A DNA stretch of 13,235 nt from Chloroflexota bacterium. GTDB lineage: Bacteria > Chloroflexota > Dehalococcoidia > SZUA-161 > SpSt-899. Of this stretch, positions 6,248 through 12,881 are shown piece by piece. The number at the start of each line of letters is the position of its first letter. Position 1 is the first letter of the stretch. The DNA is taken from positions 1-13,235 of the forward strand of contig QLUL01000015.1 of assembly GCA_018725425.1 (NCBI GenBank), in the 5' to 3' direction. The notes under the pieces are model-generated. The model saw only the letters and a program-made list of their open reading frames with translations, ran no database searches and was not told the DNA's origin. The position numbers and the translations under genes were made by a program.

Positions 6248-6279
6248 GTCGCCCCCCACGCGGGGGCGTGGATTGAAAT
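6248..6279 (+). CRISPR. Solitary type I-C-like CRISPR repeat in the rho leader
   Basis: These 32 bases begin GTCGCCCC and end GTGGATTGAAAT. They match the common type I-C repeat pattern as I recall it, except for a final T in place of C. The 7-bp stem pairs CGCCCCC (6250-6256) with GGGGGCG (6262-6268) around a 5-base loop. The 11 bases after the stem (6269-6279) equal the length of the 5' handle left by Cas5 cleavage in type I-C systems. Only one copy exists: there is no second repeat, no spacer array and no cas gene in the window. The rho ATG follows 8 bases later. Confidence 0.85.
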
Positions 6280-6287
6280 AAATAAAC

Positions 6288-7550
6288 ATGAATTACGCTG
6301 AGCTACAAACCAAAACTCGCGAAGAGCTGTTGGCCCTGGCCAGGGAATCAGGCATCTCTGGCTGCACTGCATTGAAGAAGGATGAGATAGTGCTCCGTCT
6401 GCTTCAGAACTATACTGAACAGCAAGGGCATACTTTCCGCGGAGGCACCCTTGAGATCATGCCAGACGGCCATGGATTCCTGCGTCAGGATGGCCTTTGC
6501 TCCCGGAGTGAGGACATCTACATATCCCAGTCCCAGATTCGCCGCTTCTTTCTTCGCAATGGTGACCTGGTTACCGGCCAGGTTAGGCTGCCCAAAAACG
6601 GCGAGAGGTATTCCGGCCTCCTTAGGGTGGAAGCGGTAAATGGACTCGACCCCGAGGCAGCCAAGTCTCGCCCTCATTTTGATTACTTGACGCCCGTCTT
6701 CCCCCAGAAGCTCATCAATCTGGAGTCCGACCCCAAGAACCTCTCCACCAGACTGATTAACCTGATTTCTCCCATCGGAAGGGGCCAACGGGGGCTGATC
6801 GTGTCTCCACCAAAGGCAGGAAAGACCTTCCTTCTCAAGCACATCGCTAATGGCGCTCTGGCTAACTACAATGATATTTACGTTATGGTCTGCCTCATCG
6901 GGGAACGGCCTGAGGAGGTCACCGATTGGAAGAGGTCAATCAATGCCGAAGTGGTGAGTTCCACCTTTGACGAGCCGGTGGAAGAACACACCCGAGTCGC
7001 CGAGGTAGCCCTGGAAAGGGCTAAGCGACTGGTGGAATTGGGGCAAGATGTGATGATCCTTCTCGATTCGATCACCCGACTCACCCGGGCTTACAATCTG
7101 GCCATGCCCTCCAGTGGACGTACCCTCAGCGGCGGTGTGGATACCGCTGCCCTCTATCCACCGAAGAGATTCTTCGGCGCAGCCCGCAATACCGAGGGGA
7201 AAGGGAGCCTCACTATTATCGCCTCCTGCCTCATTGACACCGGCAGTCGCATGGATGAGGTAATCTACGAGGAATTCAAAGGTACCGGCAATATGGAACT
7301 CCACCTGGATCGGAGGCTTGCCGAGCGCCGTATATTCCCAGCCATCGATATTCAGCGCAGCGGCACCAGGCACGAGGAGCTCTTGCTCGATGAAAACACC
7401 TTGAAACAGGTGTGGCTGCTGCGGCGCATGATGGCTCTGGTCTCCTCCAGCAGCTCTGATTCCACCGAAGCCAGCGAACGCATCCTGGAACGATTGGCCA
7501 AGAGCAAGTCCAATGCCGAGTTCCTGACCTCCCTTTCCAAGGGGATGTAA
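6288..7550 (+). CDS. rho: Transcription termination factor Rho
   Basis: Rho is a hexameric RNA-dependent ATPase that ends transcription at C-rich untranslated RNA. The 420-residue protein has the normal compact length. The N-terminal helical bundle (about 1-45, ending [11 protein letters not shown]) is followed by the OB-fold RNA-binding domain with GFLRQ near residue 62 and [18 protein letters not shown]. The ATPase domain carries Walker A SPPKAGKT, the [12 protein letters not shown] segment, Walker [17 protein letters not shown], the secondary RNA-binding LSGGVD loop, and the arginine-containing [14 protein letters not shown] segment. No key residue is missing. There is no good ribosome binding site: the only purine patch, GGA, lies inside the CRISPR-like repeat about 15 bases before the ATG, so that hairpin could influence initiation. 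It is probably co-transcribed with fsa and converges on nadE. Confidence 0.97.
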   Translation: MNYAELQTKTREELLALARESGISGCTALKKDEIVLRLLQNYTEQQGHTFRGGTLEIMPDGHGFLRQDGLCSRSEDIYISQSQIRRFFLRNGDLVTGQVRLPKNGERYSGLLRVEAVNGLDPEAAKSRPHFDYLTPVFPQKLINLESDPKNLSTRLINLISPIGRGQRGLIVSPPKAGKTFLLKHIANGALANYNDIYVMVCLIGERPEEVTDWKRSINAEVVSSTFDEPVEEHTRVAEVALERAKRLVELGQDVMILLDSITRLTRAYNLAMPSSGRTLSGGVDTAALYPPKRFFGAARNTEGKGSLTIIASCLIDTGSRMDEVIYEEFKGTGNMELHLDRRLAERRIFPAIDIQRSGTRHEELLLDENTLKQVWLLRRMMALVSSSSSDSTEASERILERLAKSKSNAEFLTSLSKGM

Positions 7551-7551
7551 G

Positions 7552-7593
7552 GGATGAAGGATAAGGGATAACCCCTAACCCCTAACCCCTACC
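7552..7593. repeat. Heptamer repeat (GGATAAG / TAACCCC) between rho and nadE
   Basis: GGATGAA, GGATAAG and GGATAAC (7552-7572) run into three TAACCCC heptamers (7569-7589). The period is seven throughout. The repeat starts one base after the rho stop codon, and the nadE stop codon and last five residues (VGVRG) fall inside it. Its purine-rich half and C-rich half can partly pair. Confidence 0.7.
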
Positions 7594-9308
7594 CGGTAGC
7601 GATTGGTGATGGGGAACCTCCGATCCTTTCCGAATGCCCGCGGAGTGATCTTGACGCCTGGCGGCGACTGACGACGTTTATGCTCACTCCTGTCAACCAG
7701 CGCGATAACCCGCTCTACCAGTTCACGGTCGAATCCCAGAGCTATGATCTGGCCGAGACTCTTATCCTCTTCGACATAGGCTTTAAGAATAGGGTCTAAG
7801 GCTTCGTATGGAGGCAGGCTGTCAACATCCCTCTGTCCCGGCCGCAGCTCCGCCGAGGGTTCCTTCTCGATAACACTCCGAGGGATGATCTCCTTGCCTG
7901 CCCTGGAGTTCTTGTACCCTGCAAGTTCATAGACCAGCGTCTTGGGCACGTCTTTGATTACCGCAAACCCCCCCGCCATGTCCCCGTAGAGGGTGCAATA
8001 GCCACAAGCGATCTCGCTCTTGTTGCCCGTGGTGAGCACCAGCCAGCCGAACTTGTTAGAGAGGGCCATCAGAATATTGCCTCTTACCCGTGCCTGGAGG
8101 TTCTCCTCGGCTATACCTGTCTGGGTACCGGCGAAGGGCCCGGCCAGCATGTTGAGATATCCCTGCATAGCCTCCTCGATAGGAATGACTTTCATCTCGA
8201 TCCCGAGGTTCTCTGAGAGGAGCTGAGCATCAGTTTTGCTTCCTTCGGAGGAGTATCGAGAGGGCATGGAGACGCCAATGACGTTCTCCGGACCAAGCGC
8301 ATCTACCGCAATGGCGGCAACGAGGCTGGAATCAACGCCGCCGGAGAGTCCCATCACTACCCTGGAGAACCCATTCTTGTGAATGTAATCACGCGTCCCC
8401 AGGACGAGGGCAGCGTAGATTTCCCCCACCGGATCGTAGATCTCTACCGAGCGCGGAGGAATTGCGACCTTAGGCTCAGTATGGGCTTCCCGTGAGACGA
8501 TTATTCGCGGACCTTGGCCTCGTTCCCTCTCGCTATCCCGCCGCCTCTTCCCTCGCCGGGGACCTTGATGACGCTCTTCGATCTCCAGGTCTACAACGAG
8601 AAGGCCCTCCTCGAACTGCTTAGCGCGCGCGATGGCTTCACCTCTCCCATCTAATACCATGCTGCCGCCGTCGAAGACCAGCTCGTCCTGACCACCCACC
8701 AGATTGGTGTAAGCCAGGATCACCGCGTCTTCGGAGGCCCTGTGGCCGAGCATCTGCTCTCTGAGGTCTCTCTTCCCGGCATGATAGGGCGAGGCGCTGA
8801 TATTCAATATCACCTCGGCTCCGGCAGAAGCCTGACGTGACGCCGGCCCGGTGGGATACCAGATGTCCTCGCAGATGTTAACCCCGATGCTCACCCCACT
8901 TATCACAAAGATGGGAGCCTCTGTGCCGGGCCGGAAGTACCTCTTTTCGTCGAACACACCATAGTTGGGAAGGTATGTCTTATGATAGATGCCACAGAGC
9001 TTCCGGTCGTAGGCTACTGCGGCAGCATTGTAGAGGCCGTCCCGGGAATCGACGAAACCCACTACCACCGCGATGCCCGCGGAATGCCCCACGATCACAT
9101 CGAGGTTTTTCAGGTTATCCGCTATAAACTCTGGCTTGAGGAGGAGGTCCTCGGGGGGATATCCGGTGATAGCCATCTCCGGGAAACAGATGAGCTCAAC
9201 CTCCATTGCCTTTGCTCTCTCGATGTAACGCAGGATCTTGGCGGTGTTACCTTCGAGGTCACCCACGGTGCAGTTGACCTGGGCCAGGCCTATTCTAAAT
9301 CTACGCAT
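7575..9308 (-). CDS. nadE: Glutamine-dependent NAD+ synthetase
   Basis: It converts nicotinic acid adenine dinucleotide to NAD+ using ATP and ammonia released from glutamine. The N-terminal nitrilase-type glutaminase domain shows the triad Glu44 (CFPEMAITGYPPED), Lys110 (HKTYLPNYGVFDE) and Cys146 (NICEDIW). The C-terminal synthetase domain has the pyrophosphate loop SGGVDSS near residue 320, TTGNKSE, and the family's terminal FPITNRYR. At 577 residues it is of normal size for the two-domain enzyme. A very basic, arginine-rich linker (HQGPRRGKRRRDSERERGQG, about 252-271) joins the domains and is unusual. The final VGVRG is encoded by the heptamer repeat. No Shine-Dalgarno sequence precedes ATG 9308. 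The upstream gene ends 40 bases away with an inverted repeat between. Confidence 0.96.
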   Translation of the reverse strand: MRRFRIGLAQVNCTVGDLEGNTAKILRYIERAKAMEVELICFPEMAITGYPPEDLLLKPEFIADNLKNLDVIVGHSAGIAVVVGFVDSRDGLYNAAAVAYDRKLCGIYHKTYLPNYGVFDEKRYFRPGTEAPIFVISGVSIGVNICEDIWYPTGPASRQASAGAEVILNISASPYHAGKRDLREQMLGHRASEDAVILAYTNLVGGQDELVFDGGSMVLDGRGEAIARAKQFEEGLLVVDLEIEERHQGPRRGKRRRDSERERGQGPRIIVSREAHTEPKVAIPPRSVEIYDPVGEIYAALVLGTRDYIHKNGFSRVVMGLSGGVDSSLVAAIAVDALGPENVIGVSMPSRYSSEGSKTDAQLLSENLGIEMKVIPIEEAMQGYLNMLAGPFAGTQTGIAEENLQARVRGNILMALSNKFGWLVLTTGNKSEIACGYCTLYGDMAGGFAVIKDVPKTLVYELAGYKNSRAGKEIIPRSVIEKEPSAELRPGQRDVDSLPPYEALDPILKAYVEEDKSLGQIIALGFDRELVERVIALVDRSEHKRRQSPPGVKITPRAFGKDRRFPITNRYRVGVRG

Positions 9309-9323
9309 GGCAAAATCAGGTAA

Positions 9324-9371
9324 TTAGGTTGAAGGCTGAAGTAGGCTACTAGTCTTCAGTCTTCAGCCTAA
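9324..9371. repeat. 18-bp imperfect inverted repeat built from heptamers, between two minus-strand genes
   Basis: TTAGGTTGAAGGCTGAAG (9324-9341) and CTTCAGTCTTCAGCCTAA (9354-9371) are complementary at 16 of 18 positions with a 12-base loop. Each arm contains two heptamers (GGTTGAA/GGCTGAA and CTTCAGT/CTTCAGC). It overlaps the end of the upstream coiled-coil gene, encoding its last residues, and could act as a terminator or mRNA-stability hairpin ahead of nadE. Confidence 0.75.
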
Positions 9372-9927
9372 ATAACGAGGTCTTGAGCTTGCTCAGACGA
9401 CCATCGAATCGCGATTGGAGTTCAGACACTATCCTCTTCCACTCCTCGCCTGTTCCGGTATTGATCTCACCCACTGCACTGCCCGAGATTCTCCGCCGAT
9501 GCAACGATTCTCTGACCGACTTCTCTATCGCTGCTCTCTTCTCCTGGTGACATCGCTGCTTTGCCTGGTGGTATTCGTAGAGAACTCCCTCTATTTCCTG
9601 ACAGGTACTCTCGATGCGCTCATCGCCTTTGAGATCGAGGATGCCCCGTATCGCTTTTTCCGACAGGTCGTTGTCTTCTAATCCAATACTTTGCAGCAAT
9701 ACCGACAGCGCAGCTCTGGCTACAACCGACTTCTCTTCGCCATTGTATTTGCTGATCCCCTCAGGCAAAACACCGCTGAATCCGTGTTCCAGGTACCGCT
9801 TCGCCAGACCCTCCCCGATGAGGATATGTTCCCCCTCTTTCCTCTTCCTCATCTCCTCCGGCGACAGTGTGCCCAGCCCTTCAGCTCTCTCGAGTGCTCT
9901 TTCCAGGGCGCTCTTCATCTCTCCCAT
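9349..9927 (-). CDS. Uncharacterised charged, helical protein
   Basis: I do not recognise a named family. The 192-residue protein is highly charged and almost free of aromatic and hydrophobic runs, with no signal peptide or membrane segment, so it is probably cytoplasmic. The N-terminus MKSALERALERAEGLGTLSPEEMRKRKEGE and the region around 110-140 (EIEGVLYEYHQAKQRCHQEKRAAIEK, given here as positions rather than a motif) look helical and may form coiled coils. The ATG at 9927 has GGGAG about eight bases upstream; an internal ATG at codon 4 is possible. The last residues, LKTED, are encoded by the adjacent inverted repeat. It lies 40 bases upstream of nadE on the same strand and may share its transcript. 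Confidence 0.7.
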   Translation of the reverse strand: MGEMKSALERALERAEGLGTLSPEEMRKRKEGEHILIGEGLAKRYLEHGFSGVLPEGISKYNGEEKSVVARAALSVLLQSIGLEDNDLSEKAIRGILDLKGDERIESTCQEIEGVLYEYHQAKQRCHQEKRAAIEKSVRESLHRRRISGSAVGEINTGTGEEWKRIVSELQSRFDGRLSKLKTSLFRLKTED

Positions 9928-9978
9928 CTTGATAACTCCCTATCCCGGACAAGCCGGAACTAACAGGTTTACCACTGA

Positions 9979-10054
9979 TAGGTAATAGGTGATAGAGGTT
10001 ACGCCGTGCCCCTATAACCTATCGCCTATAACCCCTATTACCCCTTACCTATGA
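9979..10054. repeat. Heptamer repeat with inverted arms, second copy of the 305-376 type
   Basis: Left arm: TAGGTAA, TAGGTGA, TAGAGGT (9979-9999). Right arm: CCTATAA, CCTATCG, CCTATAA (10011-10031), a nine-base unit, then CCCCTTA and CCTATGA. The core GGTTACGCCGTGCCCC (9997-10012) is the reverse complement of the 321-336 core with two mismatches, so the two loci belong to one family in opposite orientation. Confidence 0.75.
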
Positions 10055-10190
10055 CCTTGCATAGAACAAAAAGCTCATTCTTCGTGGCTATCCGTTTTCT
10101 TTTGCTATTATTTAGTATAAACTAAGGATTGAAGTTATTCAACGACTTTACATTATAGTCAACCGAATAACTCAGCGCACAGCTTTTCCC

Positions 10191-10266
10191 GTCATTGCGA
10201 GCGAAGCGAAGCAATCTATTCCATCCTAGCTTGAGATTGCTTCGTCGCTACGCTCCTCGCAATGAC
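10191..10266. repeat. Dispersed palindromic repeat (GTCATTGCGAG...GAAGCAATCT type)
   Basis: The left arm (10191-10217) starts GTCATTGCGAGCGAAGCGAA. The right arm (10234-10266) ends CGCTCCTCGCAATGAC and is its imperfect complement. I recognise this as a repeat type present in many unrelated bacterial genomes. A degraded relative lies within 5188-5322. Confidence 0.8.
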
Positions 10267-10292
10267 ATAGTGCAACTATTTTTGTAAGATAC

Positions 10293-10298
10293 TATAAT
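10293..10298 (+). promoter_or_regulatory. Consensus -10 element for the hydrolase gene
   Basis: TATAAT lies 20 bases before the chosen hydrolase start. No convincing -35 is visible; TGCAAC at 10271-10276 is the nearest at a 16-base spacing. The transcript would begin near 10305, leaving a very short leader that still contains GAGG (10307-10310). Confidence 0.4.
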
Positions 10299-10318
10299 GA
10301 GGAAATGAGGTGAATTTG

Positions 10319-11041
10319 ATGTCATTGCGAATGATATTTGTCCACGGCTCCGGGCTTACTAACCTCTTCTGGCATTATCAAACCAGCTATTTCAAGGACT
10401 CGGAGGCGATCTCCCTCCCCGGACATCCGGAGGGAAAGGCATGCACCAGCGTGACGGAGTATGCCGATTGGCTGAGAGGATATGTTCGTGAAATGGACTA
10501 CAAGGGTGTGATCCTGGTGGGGCATTCGCTGGGTGGGGCTATCGCCCTGGACTATGGACTGCGATACGCCGTTGATCTGAAAGCCCTGATACTTATAGGG
10601 ACGGGAGCCAGACTTCGAGTGCACCCTGATTACCTGGTGCTGTGTGAGGAGGGGACCAGGGACATAGGAGTGTGGATGGAGGCGTGGGAACCCGCCTATG
10701 ACTCGGTGCTGACGGAACTCAAGGCGAGACTGTTTGAGGAGAGAATGCTGATAGGGCCGGGGGTACAGCTCAACGATTTGCTCTGTTGTGATAAGTTCGA
10801 TGTTATAGCGGATATACATCGCATCGAACTGCCCACGCTGGTTATCTGTGGCTCCGAGGATCAGATGACACCGGTAAAGTATTCCCAGTTTTTGGCGAGC
10901 AAGATCAAGGGTGCTAAACAGGTAGTGATTGAAGGGGGAACCCACATGGTGCCCGCCGAGAAGCCGGCGGAGGTCAATCAGGCGATTGAGGAGTTCCTGG
11001 GATCGCTCCGAGAGCCGGTTTCGGCTTATCCCGACCGATAG
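10319..11041 (+). CDS. Alpha/beta-fold hydrolase
   Basis: A 240-residue single-domain hydrolase of unknown substrate. The first strand ends in the oxyanion-region motif VHGSG (8-12). The nucleophile elbow is GHSLGG with Ser70, the acid is Asp181 in CGSEDQMTP, and the base is His209 in GGTHMVPAEKP, so the triad is complete. The central segment (about 98-165) would be the helical lid. The frame can begin at GTG 10310, but ATG 10319 has GAGG eight bases upstream and fits the predicted short leader, so it is preferred. The first ten bases after the A of the ATG match the tip of the adjacent palindromic repeat. There is no signal peptide, so it is cytoplasmic. Its 3' end overlaps yebC on the opposite strand by 16 bases. 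Esterase, lactonase and C-C hydrolase are all possible. Confidence 0.9.
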   Translation: MSLRMIFVHGSGLTNLFWHYQTSYFKDSEAISLPGHPEGKACTSVTEYADWLRGYVREMDYKGVILVGHSLGGAIALDYGLRYAVDLKALILIGTGARLRVHPDYLVLCEEGTRDIGVWMEAWEPAYDSVLTELKARLFEERMLIGPGVQLNDLLCCDKFDVIADIHRIELPTLVICGSEDQMTPVKYSQFLASKIKGAKQVVIEGGTHMVPAEKPAEVNQAIEEFLGSLREPVSAYPDR

Positions 11042-11775
11042 CTCCGGACTACCCCATCCGGGAAGTCGGCGTTGGTGAAAACGTGCTGGACACCATCTAT
11101 CTCTTCCAGCTTATCCAGAAGTTTGAGTGTTTGCAGGGCATCCTTCTCCTCTAGCTTGATCAGGTTCTGGGGGATCAGCGTAAGCTCGGCGGAGGAGATG
11201 GTCACCCCACCCTCCTCAAGCCCTTTTCTGGTTTTTTCCAGGTTCTCAGGCCTGGTGTAGATTTCAATCAGGTTATCCTCCACCTTGACGTCCTCGGCAC
11301 CCGCATCGATGGCGGCAAGAGCAAGGTCCTCGGTGTCGGATCTCGCATCTACGGTGATCACCCCTTTCTGGTCGAAAACCCAGGTAACACAGCCACTTTC
11401 GCCAACGGTGGAGTTGCTGCGGGTGAGGGTACTGCGGACCTCGGAGATGGTGCGATTGCGGTTGTCGGTCACAATTCGCAACAAGATGGCCGCACCGCCA
11501 GGTCCATAGCCCTCGAGCGTCATCTCGAAGAGTGCTGCCGCCTCTGTGCTACCTGTGCCCCGCTTGATAGCCCGCTCGATGTTCTCCCTCGGCATGTTGC
11601 TGTCGCGGGCCCTTTGCACTGCCAGCCGGAGTGCAGCATTAGCCTGGGGATCGCCACCGCCGTCGCGGGCAGCGATGGTGATCTCACGGCCCAGCCTGGT
11701 GAAGAGCTGCCCTCTTCTGGCATCCGCCACACCCTTCTGGCGCTTAATTGTGGACCATTTAGAATGGCCGGACAT
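11026..11775 (-). CDS. yebC: YebC/PmpR/TACO1-family regulator
   Basis: The 249-residue protein starts with the diagnostic MSGHSKWSTIKRQKGVADARRGQLFTR and continues with ARDGGGDPQAN, NMPRENIERAIKRGTG and EGYGPGG, all hallmarks of the family. Length is normal. Members are described as DNA-binding regulators (PmpR) and more recently as ribosome-associated factors that help translation of difficult peptide stretches. Which role applies here is not visible. A strong AGGAGG sits about seven bases before the ATG. It is the last gene after the epimerase and B12-binding genes, 22 bases downstream, and its 3' end overlaps the convergent hydrolase gene by 16 bases. In many bacteria yebC precedes ruvC; here ruv genes are not seen downstream. 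Confidence 0.96.
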   Translation of the reverse strand: MSGHSKWSTIKRQKGVADARRGQLFTRLGREITIAARDGGGDPQANAALRLAVQRARDSNMPRENIERAIKRGTGSTEAAALFEMTLEGYGPGGAAILLRIVTDNRNRTISEVRSTLTRSNSTVGESGCVTWVFDQKGVITVDARSDTEDLALAAIDAGAEDVKVEDNLIEIYTRPENLEKTRKGLEEGGVTISSAELTLIPQNLIKLEEKDALQTLKLLDKLEEIDGVQHVFTNADFPDGVVRSYRSG

Positions 11776-11797
11776 TCACTAACCTCCTCACCAGAGT

Positions 11798-12205
11798 TTA
11801 ATTTCTCTCCCCCACAATCTTCTTGATATAGTCAATAATCTCCGGGGTAGGGGTACCCGGCCCAAAAACACCCTTGATTCCCACCTGATTTAAAGTCGGA
11901 CGGTCGTCTTCTGGGATAATGCCTCCGGCGATGACGATCACATCATCCAGATGCCTCTTTTTCAGTTCTTCCATAATCAGAGGAAACAGATCCATGTGGG
12001 CTCCGGAGAGGATACTGAGTCCCACAACATCCACATCCTCTTGCAGGGCGGTCTCGGCGATCATCTGAGGCGTTTGACGGATTCCGGTGTAGATCACCTC
12101 CATCCCGGCGTCACGCAAGGCGCGGGCTACTACTTTAGCCCCGCGATCATGGCCATCGAGGCCCGGTTTAGCGACTAATACCCGAACCGTTATTTTCTCA
12201 GCCAC
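11798..12205 (-). CDS. Methylmalonyl-CoA mutase small (B12-binding) subunit
   Basis: This stand-alone cobalamin-binding domain of 135 residues pairs with a separate catalytic large subunit to interconvert (R)-methylmalonyl-CoA and succinyl-CoA. The cobalamin motif DGHDRG (17-22) supplies the axial His19; SILSGAHM and GGIIPEDD follow at their usual places, as does the GVFGPGT loop near the C-terminus. The frame is open to a TTG at 12238, which overlaps the epimerase stop. GTG 12205 is preferred because AAGGGAGGT lies nine bases before it and homology starts just after. It sits 29 bases downstream of the epimerase gene. The large subunit is not in the window. A B12-dependent mutase for another acyl-CoA (ethylmalonyl-, isobutyryl-) remains possible. 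Confidence 0.92.
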   Translation of the reverse strand: MAEKITVRVLVAKPGLDGHDRGAKVVARALRDAGMEVIYTGIRQTPQMIAETALQEDVDVVGLSILSGAHMDLFPLIMEELKKRHLDDVIVIAGGIIPEDDRPTLNQVGIKGVFGPGTPTPEIIDYIKKIVGERN

Positions 12206-12234
12206 GGGTAAAATACCTCCCTTGTGCCCATTCC

Positions 12235-12633
12235 TCAAGCCTTCTGGGCCAGCTCGATAAGGACACCGTGGAGAGATTTGGGATGGATGAAAGCGACCTT
12301 TCCGGCCAGCCCCTTTCTCGCTTGCCGGTCAATGAGTTTGGCACCTTTAGCGTCAAGCCGCTTGAGCTCCTCATCGGTGTCATCAACCTCCAGGCAGATG
12401 TGGTGAATTCCCTCACCTTTGGTTTCCAGGAACCGGGCAACGCCGCCATTGGGATTAACCGGCTCTATGAATTCCAGCTCGGTATCGCCTATATGAATGA
12501 CCGCTGCCCTGACTCCCTGGTCAGGTATATCCTCGATCCTGGAAGGCCTGAGACCGAACAAGTTTTCAAACGTGTTAACGGCTTCATCGAGGTTCTTTAC
12601 GGCGATAGCCACATGGTCAATTCCCTTGATCAT
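12235..12633 (-). CDS. mce: Methylmalonyl-CoA epimerase
   Basis: It interconverts (S)- and (R)-methylmalonyl-CoA, linking propionyl-CoA carboxylation to the B12-dependent mutase. The 132-residue protein is a two-module VOC-fold enzyme of normal length. Opening IDHVAIAVKNLDEA gives metal ligand His7; ELEFIEP gives Glu54; GEGIHHICLEVDD gives the second histidine (His77/78); and HGVLIEL gives Glu127. Together these form the divalent-metal site expected of the family. GGGGAGAG lies directly before the ATG. It is the first gene of a minus-strand group with the B12-binding subunit and yebC, and it has a consensus promoter about 60 bases upstream. Confidence 0.93.
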   Translation of the reverse strand: MIKGIDHVAIAVKNLDEAVNTFENLFGLRPSRIEDIPDQGVRAAVIHIGDTELEFIEPVNPNGGVARFLETKGEGIHHICLEVDDTDEELKRLDAKGAKLIDRQARKGLAGKVAFIHPKSLHGVLIELAQKA

Positions 12634-12677
12634 CTCTCTCCCCGGCTTGATGTAACCTCCTGCGCTTACGTTACGTT

Positions 12678-12693
12678 ACCAAGACTACTTGGT
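12678..12693. promoter_or_regulatory. Inverted repeat at the mce transcription start, operator-like
   Basis: ACCAAG-ACTA-CTTGGT is a perfect 6-bp inverted repeat immediately downstream of the mce -10 element, covering the expected start of transcription. Its position suits a repressor site or a 5' mRNA hairpin. No regulator is identified. Confidence 0.35.
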
Positions 12694-12696
12694 TAA

Positions 12697-12725
12697 ATAT
12701 TACAGGATTTGGTGTGCGGTGTCAA
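12697..12725 (-). promoter_or_regulatory. Promoter of the mce operon (near-consensus sigma70)
   Basis: On the minus strand TTGACA (12725-12720) and TAATAT (12702-12697) are 17 bases apart, giving a leader of about 57 bases to the mce ATG. A GCGGT/ACCGC inverted repeat brackets the -35 (12716-12720 and 12731-12735). No cobalamin riboswitch signature was found in the leader. Confidence 0.65.
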
Positions 12726-12765
12726 TTAGTACCGCGGGGAGAAATAACACTTATCTCCCTGGATA

Positions 12766-12774
12766 TGGTATAAT
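12766..12774 (+). promoter_or_regulatory. Possible extended -10 element, rightward
   Basis: TGGTATAAT combines a TGn extension with a perfect -10 hexamer. No -35 is evident. It would transcribe toward the second, stronger promoter at 12882 and the gene at the right edge. Confidence 0.35.
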
Positions 12775-12881
12775 GATTGTAGCAGGAGCAAGCGGATGCA
12801 GGAATGAAGGCTGTGGCTGCAGCGTTCGTTCAACATAACGTGGAGAAATCGCGAGTATGGGCAGCGGTAACGAATGCAAGC

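Larger units (their letters stand above)
9928..10318. other. Intergenic region with two palindromic repeats (no gene seen)
   Basis: This gap separates the divergent coiled-coil and hydrolase genes. It holds a heptamer repeat with inverted arms (9979-10054), a dispersed palindrome (10191-10266) and a consensus -10 for the hydrolase (10293-10298). Between them (10055-10190) is AT-rich sequence in which I see no gene or RNA. Confidence 0.6.

Noticed and set aside
6083..6301. 72-codon frame ending in VAPHAGAWIEI
   Set aside because: It is antiframe to fsa and reads through the CRISPR-like repeat; this peptide is a typical false translation of such repeats.
6248..6320. A true CRISPR array
   Set aside because: Only one repeat is present; no second copy occurs 60-75 bases up- or downstream, and no cas genes are in the window.
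6348..7373. Long antisense frames within rho
   Set aside because: Shadows of rho, with no homology or start signals.
12634..12700. Cobalamin riboswitch before mce
   Set aside because: The leader is only about 57 bases and contains no B12-box-like GCCACTG.
12729..12760. T-box-like TACCGCGGGGA followed by a GGGAGA/TCTCCC hairpin
   Set aside because: The rest of a T-box leader is absent and no aminoacyl-tRNA synthetase or amino acid gene follows; it overlaps the mce promoter on the other strand.
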